Source: Allocoleopsis franciscana PCC 7113 (GTDB lineage Bacteria; Cyanobacteriota; Cyanobacteriia; Cyanobacteriales; Coleofasciculaceae). From it: DNA of 64,000 nt. A program made the translations under genes and the position numbers. Location of the stretch: contig NC_019738.1 of NCBI RefSeq assembly GCF_000317515.1, forward strand, positions 3,374,001 to 3,438,000, read 5' to 3'. How positions within the stretch are numbered: position 1 is the first letter of the stretch; each line of letters begins with the position of its first letter. The notes under the pieces are model-generated. The model ran no database searches. It had not been told where the DNA came from and worked only from the letters and a program-made list of their open reading frames with translations. Of the stretch, positions 45,381 to 57,000 are shown piece by piece.

Positions 45381-45615
45381 TTAGTTGGTGTTTTCGGATA
45401 CTACTTGTAAATTTAACGTCGATTGGTCACGGCTGAGAGGGTTACCCAGTGCTTGGAGAATGGCGAGTCCGCTTTGGATATCATCTGGGTATCTGACCCA
45501 CAATGGCTTTTCAGCCTGTACGATGTCTAATTCCGAGATTAAATGGTCTAGCTGTCGCCATAAAGGTTAGGACTTTCTTTAACGGCTTAAATGACCACGT
45601 ACTATTAATAAACAT
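45381..45615 (-). pseudogene. small frameshifted gene
   Basis: On the minus strand AAGGAG precedes an ATG at 45615 (MFINSTWSFKPLKKVLT), but that frame soon ends. From about 45566 a second frame reads convincing protein (LWRQLDHLISELDIVQAEKP, then WVRYPDDIQSGLAILQAL) to a stop at 45381-45383. This frame has in-frame stops just upstream and no start codon. The simplest reading is a gene of about 77 codons with a single-base frameshift near 45565, real or a sequencing error. Protein family not recognised. Confidence 0.5.
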
Positions 45616-45786
45616 AAGCTCCTTCTGTCCTCGTATGAGCTCCGGTCTACCCTCTACCTTCTACCTCCTGCCTCCTACCTCCTGCCTTCTGCTATATGTG
45701 CCATTGTTTGATGCTACACAAGGCAACCACAAAACCATGTTTCCTTTTTTTACGATGAATGAGTAGGTGATTATCTGAAATTTGAG
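45616..45786. other. intergenic with pyrimidine-rich repeat
   Basis: Contains a run of (CTACCTC/CTGCCTC/CTTCTGC)-type heptamers at about 45649-45692, a STRR-like tract. Close relatives occur at 49985-50008 (purine strand) and 60514-60536. Confidence 0.6.
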
Positions 45787-46515
45787 ATGAAACGTTTTCA
45801 AAATTTATCTTTGCTGGGAGCCATTTTAGCCCTAAGTACAATTGCGGCCTGTACATCGGGTTCAAATAATACCGTTGATTCAGACGTTGGCAGCGATCGC
45901 GCTAACGTCCCCACTCAAAGCGAACAATCCACCGCACCATCACCTGCGGCAACGCCTAATAATCAGCCAGAGCAAACCCCTGACACAACCCAGGTATCAA
46001 CAAAACCCAGCACGAAAACTGACACGATTAGTATTGAAGGGGAAAAGAGTGAGGTGACGCTGAAGCTTTACGATGAGCTCAGTCAGATTTTTACCACCTA
46101 TTTCCCTAAAGATGATTTTGTTGCCGAATCTGTTAGTTCTGGGGAAGGGACAGGAAGCCTATTTTATTTCAACATAGATGGCAATAAAAATAGCGATGCC
46201 TACGTCTCCGTTTTCTTTCCTAACGAGGTAAACAATGCAGAACAGCTTGAAAGATTACTAACGGCAAAGGGTGGACTGGTTCAAAAAAATCAGTGGCAAA
46301 TGGAGAATCGGACGAAAGATGTTCCGTATTCTTGGGCAAAGGAAAAAATTATTTACAAACAACCTGGAAGTGAGCAAAACATCCTTGCTGCACTCTATAT
46401 TGGCGAAGCGAATGGGAAAGTATTTTATGTAATTACCCATTATCCAGCCGAATATGGAGATGGGTTTGCACCACGAGCTGACTTTATTCTGAAGAATTTG
46501 GACGTTAAAGGTTAA
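45787..46515 (+). CDS. lipoprotein of unknown function
   Basis: A 242-residue predicted lipoprotein. The signal peptide (MKRFQNLSLLGAILALSTIAAC) ends in a lipobox with Cys at residue 22. A Ser/Thr/Pro/Gln-rich linker runs to about residue 80. The folded part (about 85-240) has mixed alpha/beta features (VTLKLYDELSQIFTTYFPKDDF and SWAKEKIIYKQ). I recognise no family. It would be anchored to a membrane facing the periplasm. Its end overlaps the convergent desaturase gene by 11 bp. Confidence 0.7.
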   Translation: MKRFQNLSLLGAILALSTIAACTSGSNNTVDSDVGSDRANVPTQSEQSTAPSPAATPNNQPEQTPDTTQVSTKPSTKTDTISIEGEKSEVTLKLYDELSQIFTTYFPKDDFVAESVSSGEGTGSLFYFNIDGNKNSDAYVSVFFPNEVNNAEQLERLLTAKGGLVQKNQWQMENRTKDVPYSWAKEKIIYKQPGSEQNILAALYIGEANGKVFYVITHYPAEYGDGFAPRADFILKNLDVKG

Positions 46516-47371
46516 CGGTTTCCTCTTCTTGGTACTCGGTTACAGGCTTGCTCTGATTCAGCCACTTGCTAAGAAATTTCCAGTGACGGAAGGGGTAAAG
46601 CAATTGAGCCATAAAGTTTTCTGTGATTGTCTCGCCATAGAGTCCAAAATTCTTGGGCTGGCGACCACGAGGCATGTAAAACGTGCCAAAAATTACATCA
46701 TAAATGGGGAAGAGTCCTGCAAAGTTCTTGCCCCATCCTTCTTCGTCCATGGTATGGTGCCAACGGTGAAAGGCAGGACTCGCTAGGACATAGCGAAAAG
46801 GCCCATAAGTCCAGGAAATATTGGCATGAATCAAAGCCACGTAGCTGGATAAGAAAGGTACATAAACTTCAACCGCGATCGGAGAGATGCCTAGAATCAG
46901 CAAAGGAGAGGCTTGCATCACTCGCGAGATGATGTCATTGACCGGATGCAGACGAACTGCCGTCAGCCAGTCCACGATCTCTGCACTATGGTGGACAGCA
47001 TGATAATCCCAGAGTTGGCGGGTATGGTGCCAGCGATGAGTCCAGTAACCAATAAAATCGCCAATGACAATCGCGATCGCACCTTGTACCCAAAGGGGTA
47101 ACTGTGAGATCGGACCGTAGCCTGCCAAAACGCTGTCCCATTGTAGCGATCGCCCCAGCAGCAGGTATAGCGGCAGAACGACTAATGCGATGGAAATCAT
47201 GCTCAGGATCTGAATCACCATGGGGGTGAAAAACCAATAGAACGAGTCTAACCAGACACCACGCCGCCATTTAGGTTGATTGGGAATGCTTGGATAGAAG
47301 CGTTCGAGGATACCAAACAGAACTGTGAGCAGAATATATAGAACTAGCGCCCTAACCAACCGTCCTTTCAT
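46505..47371 (-). CDS. sterol desaturase / fatty acid hydroxylase family protein
   Basis: A membrane-bound di-iron oxygenase-like protein of 288 residues. Four membrane helices (about 5-25, 48-72, 80-100, 150-175) surround three His clusters: HRWHH near residue 112, HAVHHS near residue 124, and FHRWHHTMDEEGWGKNF near residue 198. These form the eight-His iron site of the family. Relatives act on sterols, carotenoids or fatty acids; the substrate here is unknown. Confidence 0.88.
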   Translation of the reverse strand: MKGRLVRALVLYILLTVLFGILERFYPSIPNQPKWRRGVWLDSFYWFFTPMVIQILSMISIALVVLPLYLLLGRSLQWDSVLAGYGPISQLPLWVQGAIAIVIGDFIGYWTHRWHHTRQLWDYHAVHHSAEIVDWLTAVRLHPVNDIISRVMQASPLLILGISPIAVEVYVPFLSSYVALIHANISWTYGPFRYVLASPAFHRWHHTMDEEGWGKNFAGLFPIYDVIFGTFYMPRGRQPKNFGLYGETITENFMAQLLYPFRHWKFLSKWLNQSKPVTEYQEEETVNL

Positions 47372-47447
47372 GAATTCAATGTTTGATCAAAGTTTTCTTA
47401 CAACTTTTACCCTGATCACCCGGAAAAGACAACTGCGCTTTGACCTT

Positions 47448-48551
47448 CTACTCATAATTCAAATGCTTTCGAGCTGCCACTGTAGCCACACGACCACGAG
47501 GCGTCCGGTGTACATAACCAATCTGTAAAAGATAAGGCTCATACACCTCCTCAATGGTTTGAGCATCTTCCCCGGTTGCCGATGCCACAGCTTCTAAACC
47601 CACAGGCCCCCCATTGAATTGCTCAATCATCACCTTCAGTACCAGCCGATCCGTCCAATCTAACCCCATCGGGTCTACATTAAATACTTCTAACGCTTCT
47701 TCGGCAAACTTTCGGTCAATGGATTCAACTTTATTGACCTGGCAATAGTCTCGCACCCGCTTTAAAAGTCGGTTCGCAATTCGGGGGGTTCCACGAGAAC
47801 GACGAGCAATTTCTTCGGCACCCTCTTCAGTTACACATACTTTGAGAACGTCGGCGGTTCTTTTTACAATTAAAGTCAGTTCATCAGTTTCATAAAAGCG
47901 TAGGCGTTGAATCAAACCAAAGCGATCGCGCAGAGGCGAAGTGAGTGACCCAACTCGTGTGGTTGCCCCTACTAGCGTAAACTTGGGCAAGGGGATACTA
48001 CGAGTCTTAGCCGTTTGACCCTTACCAATGGTGATATCTAAGCGATAGTCCTCCATTGCCGGATAAAGCAATTCCTCCGTCATCCTCGTCATCCGATGGA
48101 TTTCGTCAATAAATAAGATATCCCCTTCTTTCAGGCTGCACAGAATGCCCATAATGTCTCGCGGACGTTCTAAGGCCGGTGCTGCCGTAATTTTGCAATT
48201 CACCCCCATCTCCGTTGCCAAAATCAGCGACATGGTGGTTTTCCCTAATCCGGGTGGACCATACAACAGGAGGTGATCGAGTGATTCGTTTCTACCTTTT
48301 GCCGCTTGAATCGCTATATGCAAAACACTCTTTAATTCTTTTTGCCCAATATAGTCATCCAGTCGTTGGGGTCGGATACCCTCTTCCTGGTTACCCGTTT
48401 CGTCCGCCATTGCCGTTGCCAGCAAAAGGTCTGGGTCTTCTGTCTCAGGTTTGCGGAAATTGTTACGGCGACCCTTACCCTTGGATTTCTTGCTGGACTG
48501 AGGCTGCCGATCCGGTTCTTGAGACTGTTGTTTAAAGGAGGTTATCGCCAT
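47448..48551 (-). CDS. ruvB: Holliday junction helicase RuvB
   Basis: RuvB is the AAA+ motor that drives branch migration with RuvA. I chose the ATG at 48551 (MAITSFKQQ), giving 367 residues; the frame is open 30 codons further but without support. A basic, low-complexity N-terminal extension ([14 protein letters not shown]), common in cyanobacterial RuvB, precedes [11 protein letters not shown]. Walker A is [11 protein letters not shown] and Walker B is FIDEIHR. Sensor 1 is [18 protein letters not shown], and the C-terminal winged helix ends [10 protein letters not shown]. Confidence 0.96.
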   Translation of the reverse strand: MAITSFKQQSQEPDRQPQSSKKSKGKGRRNNFRKPETEDPDLLLATAMADETGNQEEGIRPQRLDDYIGQKELKSVLHIAIQAAKGRNESLDHLLLYGPPGLGKTTMSLILATEMGVNCKITAAPALERPRDIMGILCSLKEGDILFIDEIHRMTRMTEELLYPAMEDYRLDITIGKGQTAKTRSIPLPKFTLVGATTRVGSLTSPLRDRFGLIQRLRFYETDELTLIVKRTADVLKVCVTEEGAEEIARRSRGTPRIANRLLKRVRDYCQVNKVESIDRKFAEEALEVFNVDPMGLDWTDRLVLKVMIEQFNGGPVGLEAVASATGEDAQTIEEVYEPYLLQIGYVHRTPRGRVATVAARKHLNYE

Positions 48552-48644
48552 AATTAAACCATTCGTTCTGAGTGAGCTTCCTCTGATCCAGAGAATGATG
48601 AGAGCATGGAGGACTAATGACTGATTACTAAGGACACTCAAGCC

Positions 48645-49412
48645 ATGCTCGCTAAACGAATCTTACCTTGCTTAGATGTGAAAGCCGGACGGGTTGTCAA
48701 AGGTATTAACTTCGTTGATCTCAAAGATGCCGGTGATCCAGTGGAGTTAGCTCAAGCTTATAACGAGGCAGGGGCGGATGAACTGGTGTTTCTCGATATC
48801 ACTGCCACCCATGAAGACCGGGAGATTATCATTGATGTGGTCTATCGCACCGCAGAACAGGTCTTTATCCCCTTAACCGTGGGTGGAGGGATTCAATCCT
48901 TAGAAATGATTAAACAATTGTTAAGGGCTGGGGCGGATAAAGTTAGTATTAATTCCTCGGCGGTGCGTAATCCAGACTTTGTGAATCAAGCTAGCGATCG
49001 CTTCGGCAATCAGTGCATTGTTGTTGCCATTGATGCGCGACGCCGCCAAGACCCCAATAATCCAGGATGGGATGTCTACGTCCGAGGTGGACGAGAAAAT
49101 ACAGGCAAGGACGCCATCTCGTGGGCGAAAGAAGTTGAGCGACGCGGTGCTGGCGAACTACTCGTGACGAGCATGGATGCCGATGGAACCCAAGCCGGGT
49201 ATGATTTAGAACTGACACGTACCATCGCTGAACAAGTGCAAATTCCCGTGATTGCCTCTGGCGGCGCAGGGAATTGTGCTCATATTCATGAAGCCCTCAC
49301 CGCCGGGAAAGCCGAAGCGGCGCTTCTGGCATCTCTGCTGCATTACGGGCAACTCAGCGTCTCCCAAATCAAAACCTATCTGAAAGAACATCAAGTTGCT
49401 GTGCGATTTTAG
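48645..49412 (+). CDS. hisF: imidazole glycerol phosphate synthase subunit HisF
   Basis: HisF is the cyclase subunit that makes imidazole glycerol phosphate and AICAR from PRFAR with ammonia from HisH, a late step in histidine synthesis. The 255-residue TIM barrel has the catalytic Asp in [15 protein letters not shown] near residue 10 and the second Asp in VVAIDARR near residue 130. Phosphate loops are VGGGIQS and SGGAGN. The gene is divergent from ruvB, with about 90 bp between the starts. No other his gene is nearby. Confidence 0.96.
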   Translation: MLAKRILPCLDVKAGRVVKGINFVDLKDAGDPVELAQAYNEAGADELVFLDITATHEDREIIIDVVYRTAEQVFIPLTVGGGIQSLEMIKQLLRAGADKVSINSSAVRNPDFVNQASDRFGNQCIVVAIDARRRQDPNNPGWDVYVRGGRENTGKDAISWAKEVERRGAGELLVTSMDADGTQAGYDLELTRTIAEQVQIPVIASGGAGNCAHIHEALTAGKAEAALLASLLHYGQLSVSQIKTYLKEHQVAVRF

Positions 49413-49537
49413 CGTAATACATTTGGCTTTAAGCGCCCGAAGTCATCAATTTTTGTCATACAGATCATACAGCTTTACTCTGTGCAGCAGTCATAGCGAC
49501 TGCTAGAATAGGGGGTGACTGTTACATTTCGTAATTT

Positions 49538-49750
49538 ATGTTGATTTTTATTTTAATACTTGATGTCGCGTTGGTGGCTTGGTCGCTGCACCTGATGCAG
49601 GAAGCCTTCGACACCCAAGAATTCTCTCTCATGTTAGCGGGTACTTTAGTGGCGATGTCTGCTGCTGCCATGTTAGTGGTTTATTTCCTAATGGGTAGCT
49701 ACGTTGGCTATCTGACTCACATGGCTCAATCTTCCAGCTTGTTTTACTAA
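49538..49750 (+). CDS. small two-helix membrane protein
   Basis: A 70-residue protein with two predicted membrane helices (residues about 2-18 and 32-55) and a short polar loop containing QEAFDTQEF. It resembles small conserved cyanobacterial membrane proteins of unknown role. It lies between hisF and the tRNA gene. Confidence 0.65.
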   Translation: MLIFILILDVALVAWSLHLMQEAFDTQEFSLMLAGTLVAMSAAAMLVVYFLMGSYVGYLTHMAQSSSLFY

Positions 49751-49818
49751 ATTATGGATCTTTCTCCCCAAAAGCTTGACGAAGCAAAATTATCAAGCTA
49801 TCGTAGAATACGCGGTAC

Positions 49819-49891
49819 GGGGTTATAGCTCAGTTGGTAGAGCACCTCAATGGCATTGAGGGGGTCAGCGGTTCGAATCCGCTTAGCTCCA
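49819..49891 (+). tRNA. tRNA-Ala (anticodon GGC)
   Basis: A 73-nt cloverleaf. Acceptor GGGGTTA pairs with TAGCTCC, including the G3-U70 wobble that is the alanine identity element. The D arm is GCTC...GAGC. The anticodon stem CCTCA/TGAGG closes the loop ATGGCAT with anticodon GGC. The T arm is AGCGG TTCGAATC CCGCT-like. CCA is not fully encoded, as is common in cyanobacteria. No intron. Confidence 0.97.
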
Positions 49892-50023
49892 TGTAAAGTA
49901 ACCAAGAATCAAGAAGGCGACAGTGGATGGAATTCCTGTGTTTGGCGTGGCAGCCCATGGGGATTGCCACATCCATATTGATATAGCAGAAGGCAGAAGG
50001 CAGAAGAAACCAGCCCAGAGGCT

Positions 50024-50200
50024 CGGAAATGTTGTCTTGCACGATAGAACCAGCCAGAGTTCCATAGTCGGGATAGGGACATCCTGATACTTTAATGTTT
50101 ACGGGTTGTCCGATTTCGACTTGACCAATATCCTGAGGGGAAACAAACGTTTTCACCACCAAAGGAACATTAGATCTAGTTGACTTAATAGTGGTAGGAA
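50024..50200 (-). pseudogene. fragment of an HlyD-family membrane fusion protein
   Basis: On the minus strand the frame reads KTFVSPQDIGQVEIGQPVNI and then KVSGCPYPDYGTLAGSI, which matches the beta-barrel segment of HlyD-type adaptors used with bacteriocin or hemolysin exporters. Both the long N-terminal part and the C-terminus are missing; the reading runs on into an AGAAGGC repeat and then the tRNA antisense strand. I take it for a gene fragment. Confidence 0.65.
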
Positions 50201-50265
50201 ATAAGCAAAGAGTCTTGCACGTTCTTGCAGTTTTTGCACAATCTTGCTATGGCTTGAGTAAAGTT

Positions 50266-50562
50266 TTAGGAGTCACTCCAGTCAGGCATCGGACAAAGCC
50301 CTACGGCACCCGTAAACATTAACCCGGTTTGCAGATGCCGATCCAAAATTCGCTCTACGTGAACACTCTGCCCAAGATTAATAGTGATAACAAATTGTTC
50401 AAGAAAATACTCAGGAGTCTCTCCCGCCGGTAGGTAGTAATGTTCCAGACTCATCCCGTTCCATAGTGTCTTTCCGCTAAAGAGTGTTGACGGTTGGGGT
50501 AAAACCTCCGAAAAGACATTTTCGCAGTTTGCACCAATATCTGGTAAATCTGCACCTGGCAT
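50266..50562 (-). pseudogene. N-terminal fragment of an AraC-family regulator
   Basis: The 98-residue frame resembles the ligand-binding N-terminus of cyanobacterial AraC-type regulators: WNGMSLEHYYLPAGETPEYF followed by EQFVITINLGQSVHVER. It then stops after FTGAVGLCPMPDWSDS, long before the helix-turn-helix region, of which no trace follows. As it stands it cannot bind DNA. It is preceded by HlyD-type debris, so the area looks like a decayed insertion. Confidence 0.5.
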
Positions 50563-51061
50563 TGCTCACCTCGCAGCAACCGAGTATATCGGTTATTGTA
50601 GTCTGGCTCAGGATCTAGTCTCCTGGTTAATGACCCTGGGCATGATACCTCTATAATCTTTTCTCCTTCGTTTTGCTCCTCAACCCAGGTATAAACGCAA
50701 CCCTGAAATAGCCCGAAAAAACCGATAATTTATCTAAATTTAGCGTCATTACTCACTCAAAATCTCTCTGCCAAAGCGTGGGCAAGAAAATTAGTCACAG
50801 CAGGGGCTTCAGCTAGAGACCCTAAAGAGCGATCATGGAAGAAGGCTTCGATAAGCTGTGTCACGGAAACGAACAGTGACACTATTTATATAGATGTTGA
50901 TGTCGATCCTAAAGATATTGGCTACATTGAAATCTATCTAAGGTAACGATAAATGATACGTGAGCCGTAAGCTGTGGAAGTAAATTTCAAGCTTTGAGGT
51001 TCCGGGTGGATATAGGGGCGGGTGTCCCCAGATTACTGAAGACTCTTATAGGGATATTAGT
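50563..51061. other. intergenic with a protein-like remnant
   Basis: From 50707 to 50946 a plus-strand frame lacks any usual start codon but reads like real protein near its end (TETNSDTIYIDVDVDPKDIG, then YIEIYLR and a stop). It is probably the 3' end of a lost gene; no family recognised. Downstream is the leader of the CheA-like gene. Confidence 0.4.
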
Positions 51062-54000
51062 ATGCAGTCTGAACAACAACAGCGCATCATGGGCTACTTC
51101 ATTGAGGAGGCAAAAGACCACCTCAATACCATTGAGCAGGGTTTGCTCAGTCTGCAAAGCACCATGGAAGACAGGGAGATGCTCAACGAAATCTTCCGTG
51201 CTGCCCATTCCGTCAAAGGTGGGGCAGCGATGTTGGGAATTAATAGCATTCAGCAGACAGCCCATCGCCTCGAAGACTGTTTCAAAACCCTACAAGAGTC
51301 GTCAGTCAAACCAGACAATCAGTTAGAATCTCTCTTCTTGCGGGTCTTTGATACCCTTCAGGCACTCGTAGAGCAACTTCAAAGCCCATTTGGCCTAAGC
51401 GACGACACCGCTGGGGAAATCATGTCGGATGCTGAACCCGTCTTTGAGGAACTGCACACCCATCTAGAAACGCTGGTGCAAACAGCAAGCGATTCTCCTG
51501 CCGTAATGGTTGAAGCCCCCAAGGTAACCTTGGCAAATTCTCAGATGAATACAGCAAATCCCAAACCCCTGCCAGCGAACTTTAAACGAGATGTCCTGAT
51601 AGAACTGCGGGAGATGTTACAGCTGTTTAAACAGCAAGACCTGCCCGAACATCGGGAAGCCTTACAGGCTCATTGTCTGAATCTAGTTCGTTTGGGCGAA
51701 CCGCAAGACTTGCCCGGTTGGGACGAGTTACTGGAGACGGCACGGGTCGCGATCGCCTGTTCGGCCAATTCCTATCGCCTGCTGGCTAACATTGTCATCA
51801 AAGAAATCAAACAAGCTCAAGAATTAGTGATCGCCGGTCGCTCAGTTGAAATTTGCGCCAGCGAACAGCTCAACGCCCTCGTTCCAGAGTCCCACGCCTC
51901 AGAGATTCCCGTGGAACTCCAATCCCAAGAATCAGAATTTGATCGGAGTTTTGACCAGGATTTTGCACCCGATGCTCAAGAGTCCGAAACCCTAGAATCC
52001 CATAGCCAGACGTTTCAAGACGAGAGTGAATCGTCATTAACGCATCTCTTTGACGGCTCAGACACAGAGATTCAATCCGACCTCCAAGACTACATCCCCG
52101 AAACCTTAGTAGAAGGTGACAGTGCTTCCTCTCCAGCCTTTATCCAGTCGGAACAGCAAAAAACGAGAAGAATTTACCGATTTGCAGCCCCTAGCGAACC
52201 CGAAGTTGGCGTGGCAGAATTGAACACTCTGGCGGATATTTTTGAAGGTCAAATGCCCGATTTGGATGAAACCTGGCAAGACGAAGAAGTTATCAATTTA
52301 GACGACAACTCGACGGCATCTTACTCCGGCAACTCATTTAGTTTAGATGAGCAGAGTGATTTTTCTGACCTCGTCAGCGATCTAGATAGCTTAAACCTCA
52401 GCGATGACGCCTCGACCAGCGAAGACTTGATGGATTTGTTTGGAGATGAATCCCTAGAAGAAGTCGTTCCTCATACTCCAGAATCAAGCGATTCAAACTG
52501 GAGAGGTCTAGACGCTGAAACACCCCTCAGTACAACCGATTCAGGGATGGATGACTTTTCTGATTTGCTATTTGAGGAAGATAGCCCCGATCCCGTGTTC
52601 GCTTCCAGCCGCGAATCAGAGGACTTAAGCAATTTATTTGGGGACAGCTTCTTTGAAGAAAACAGTCTTTTGGAACAAGACTTAGACGATTTTGATTTGG
52701 AGGCTGACCCTACCTCCCAATTGCAGCATCCGGACGATGATTTGTTTGCCATGCCCATGGCGGATGTGTTTGCATCAGAGCCAGAGGAGTTCTCGAACGA
52801 GACAGAAGCATTAATCCGTGAGAGCTTCCCTACCCAGGACAATGAGTTTTTTGATTGGGAAGACTCATCACAGCCATTGGAAAACCTGGAGGATGAAGCG
52901 ATTGGGTTGGACTCAGTCGCCCCTACTCAGTCAGACATGGACTTTGGCGAACTGACGGAAATTTCCGCCAATGTTGGGGGTGAACGTCCTCATACCGCGA
53001 GTCCTGCGAGTGGAACGGCACCCGATCCAGAGTTGAGTGACGAACCCGTCATTGACAACCAAGCTACAGTTTTGGGCTGGGAAGAATTAGACGAATCTAC
53101 GGCAGATTTTGATTTTGATACCCAGGCCGATTTTAATCAAGGCAAAGAAGTAGGAGACCTGACCCCGGTTGAGAGTCTCCAATTTGATGATTTTGGCCTC
53201 GATGCAGATACGGCTGATTTATTTCAGCCAAGCGACCTATCCCTGGACGACAGCTTCTTCGATACCTCTACCTCTGACATCCCAGCACAAGAGAGGGAGA
53301 GTTTTTCAGATTTGGCTCTGGAAAACTTTATGTCAACGGATGAGCTGAGCGGTGTAGATGATTGGAACTGGGATGAAGAAAATGAAATCCCCCTTGATGA
53401 GGCGGCTACCTTCGAGCTCGGAGGAGATTTGACCGATCCCACGACAACTGACCTGATGCCAGAAAGCTTAGGGCAGTCAGAGAGTGAGGCAGACGACGAT
53501 TTGTCTTCCTGGCAGGATAGTGCAACCGAAGAGTCTTTTTGGGATGTGAATCAGCCAGAGTCAACCTCAAATGAGTTTGAGTTAGCCGGAAGGGACGCAG
53601 AGGGCGATGCATCTGCCCTCGATTTTGATTTCGAGGAAACATCCAGCGATGCCTTCAACTTTGAGGTTAATAATATTGGCGATCGGGATGACTTGTTGGA
53701 GGATGAAGCCCTTTCTACCAGCATGGCAGCCCAAAGTGCCGCATTGCAAGCTCTAGAAGCTTTCGAGGATTTGTTAGAGACACCCACACAAGAAGCGGCA
53801 ACTCAGGCCAGCGAAGGCTTGGAATTCTCCGACTTAGATCAGATAGAAGCTCACTCTGAGTTAGATGACCTGAATGGCTTCTTGAATGCAGAGGACGTGA
53901 GCGAGGCTGATGCGCGATCGCCGATTAACGACGATGACGATGGCTCTTTTTGGGAGGAAACACACGAGCCAAGCGACTCGCAGGTCGAACAGCCCCTCAA

Positions 54001-57000
54001 CTTTGAAGACTTTTCCCTCTTCGACATACCAGAGGCATCGGACAACGCCGGCGTCGCCAGTCTACAAGAATCAGCGCTGCCAGAAGAAACGTTTGAAGAC
54101 TTGCTCTTCGAGTCCAGCGCTTCCGAGGAAGACCAGAGTGCAGAACTCTCAGATGCCTTCTTTGATACCCCGGAAAATGACCTCTTTGACCTGGAATTCA
54201 CCGAAGCTTCCTCTGCGGAAAGGGAAAGTGCGGCGTTAGACGCCTCACCCGTGTCAGATTTCGAGGCTATGTTTGGGGATGAATCTTCCGGGGAAACCGA
54301 TAGCGCAGCCGTAGAGGCTCCAACGCCATCAGATTTCGATTTGTCATCGTTGAGCGCCAATGACTCCAATGCAGATGCGGATTCATGGGCTGACAATTCG
54401 TCATCATTAGATTGGGCGTTTGAGGCAGGGGAAGAAACCACCGCAGAGGCTCAAACTCCGCTTTTTGAATGGGACGAAGCGGATAGTGCGGTCTTAGAGG
54501 GGCTAGAAGTATCGGTTCCGGATGCCAGTGTTGAGAGCAGGGCATTAGACAGTCCGTCCGCGTCAGACTTCGATGGGCTGTTGGGTGACGGACTCTTTGG
54601 AGATAGCGATTCCTTCGATGTTTCAGAGAGTGCAACGGATCACTTATTTGACACGGAGATAGATGTTAGTGAGGAGCAGCCGCTGACAGAGGAAGCCGTA
54701 GCTGATGATCTCCTCAATTTTGATTGGGAAGGTACAGGCGCGACTGAGTCCGAGAATTTTGAGGATGTCTTCAGTTCTCAGACCGATGAGGTTCCGGAGG
54801 CTGAAACTTGGGATGATTTGTTAAGCGCGACTCAAGAGAGTGATGTTCCGGATACCGAACTCACGGCGCTATCCGATGACGAAGTGGACACACCTGTTCA
54901 GGCAGCAGCCTTTGACTTTGAGGCCCTAGAGGATGAAACGACAACCGAACTGAATCTGGATTGGGAAACACAGGAGAGTGATCACCTGTTCACCGAGAGC
55001 GAGGCGGACGCGCATCTGGACGCGACTGCTGCACAGGATTCAGCAGCAGATCGTTCTCAATCCTTGGAATTTGACGATTTGGAATCCATGCTGGATGGGG
55101 GGGCGGCGGATAATTCTCAATCCTTGGAATTTGACGATTTAGAATCCATGCTGGATGGGGGTGCAGCGGATAATTCTCAAGCCTTGGAATTTGATGATTT
55201 AGAATCCATGCTAGGTGGGGGCGAAGAACTAGCGATTTCGGGTCTAGACGCTTGGGATACCACATCTGGGAATGGTGAATTCGACGGACTCGATGAATTT
55301 GCCGATTTAGAGGCGATGCTGGCTGAGGCTCCAAGTCACCCAACTACCGAATCGAGCGACTTGGATGTGTTTCAAGACCTCGATTCCCTATTAGAAGACC
55401 AGACCCAAGCACCGGATTCACCAGCCCCAGCCCCCGTGAATCGTGCCACCTCGAAGGCCAGTTCTTTAGCAGACGAATTTGGAGACCTGGAGAGCTTACT
55501 AAAGCAAGCCGATAAAAGTCTGGGGGGGCCTCCGAGTGCCATGCCTGACCAAAGTAGAACGCGCCCTTCTATGCGTCCCCGTCCCCCCCGCGTGTTCGAG
55601 CATACAATGCGGGTACCGGTTAAACATCTAGATAGCCTCAGCAATTTGGTGGGAGAACTGGTGGTCAACCGCAATACCCTAGAGCAAGACCAAGAACGCC
55701 TGCGGCAATTTTTGGATAATTTATCCCATCAGGTTTTAGCTCTGAGTGATGTGGGGGCGAGGATGCAGGACTTGTATGAGCGCAGTCTCTTGGAAAGTTC
55801 GCTCTTGGCGAGCCGTCCGGGTCATCGTTCCCCAGGACAGTCCGATCTCTTCTCCCTTCCGCTTCATCACTCCGGTGAAGAATACGATCCCCTAGAAATG
55901 GATCGGTTCACCGGCTTCCATTTGCTGTCCCAAGAAATGATTGAACTGATCGTTCGAGTCCGGGAGTCGGCATCTGACATTGAATTTTTGGTGGATGAAA
56001 CCGATCAGGTGGCTCGGATGTTACGGCAAATCACCACCCAACTCCAAGAAGGATTAACCCGAGCACGGATGGTGCCCTTTGCCCAGAATGCTGATCGCTT
56101 GCTGCGTGCCGTACACGAAATTTCTCGGAAGTTAGGCAAAGAGGCTCAGTTACAGGTTGAGGGTCGGGAAACTTTGATCGATAAGATGATTCTCGAACAC
56201 CTCTATGACCCGATGACACACCTGGTCAACAACGCCCTGACGCATGGGATTGAGTCGCCAGAAGTCCGCAAAGCCGCTCGGAAGCCACCCGTTGGTAGAG
56301 TGACGCTGCGAGCGTTCCACCAAGGGAACCAGACGGTGATTTCTATCTCCGATGATGGAGCCGGAATCGATGCCGAACGAGTCCGATCTAAGGCCATTCA
56401 GCAAAGACTGATTAAGGCCGATGACGCCAAAACTCTGACGAATGTAGAGTTATATGACTGTCTGTTCCACCCTGGTTTTAGTACCAAAGACAAAGCCGAC
56501 GATTTCTCCGGTCGAGGTGTGGGGATGGATGTTGTCCGCACCAGCTTGAGTGAAATTCGCGGAACGATCCACATTGATTCCACTGTGGGCAAAGGCACAA
56601 CTTTTACCATTCGTCTACCTCTGACGCTGAGTATTTGTAAAGCGCTCTGTTGCCTGAGCGATCGCGCCCGCATTGCTTTCCCCATGGATGGGGTGGAAGA
56701 CATGATGGATATTTTGAACGATCGCGTTCAGACCAATGCAGAGGGTCAATCCTGCATTCAATGGCGAGATACGCTCCTACCCTTCCACTCTCTCTCGGAT
56801 CTGCTCACCTACAAGCGTCAACTCAGTCGCAACACGGTCTACGGCGGCAAACGGGAAGATGACATGATTTCCATTGTGGTGCTGCGGAGTGCGGGGAACT
56901 TCCTCGCCATCCAAGTGGATCAAGTGTTAGGTGAACAAGAAATCGTGATTAAGCAACTCGAAGGCCCACCGCCTAAGCCCGTGGGAATCGCTGGGGCTAC

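Noticed and set aside
49830-50023. Minus-strand reading ending in GFEPLTPSMPLRC
   Set aside because: This peptide is the well-known translation of the antisense strand of a tRNA gene; the segment before it is repeat DNA. Only the HlyD-like part further upstream is kept as a fragment.
53851-54441. 196-codon minus-strand frame in the CheA-like gene
   Set aside because: The Ser-rich frame is antisense to the acidic linker and has no ribosome site or domain.
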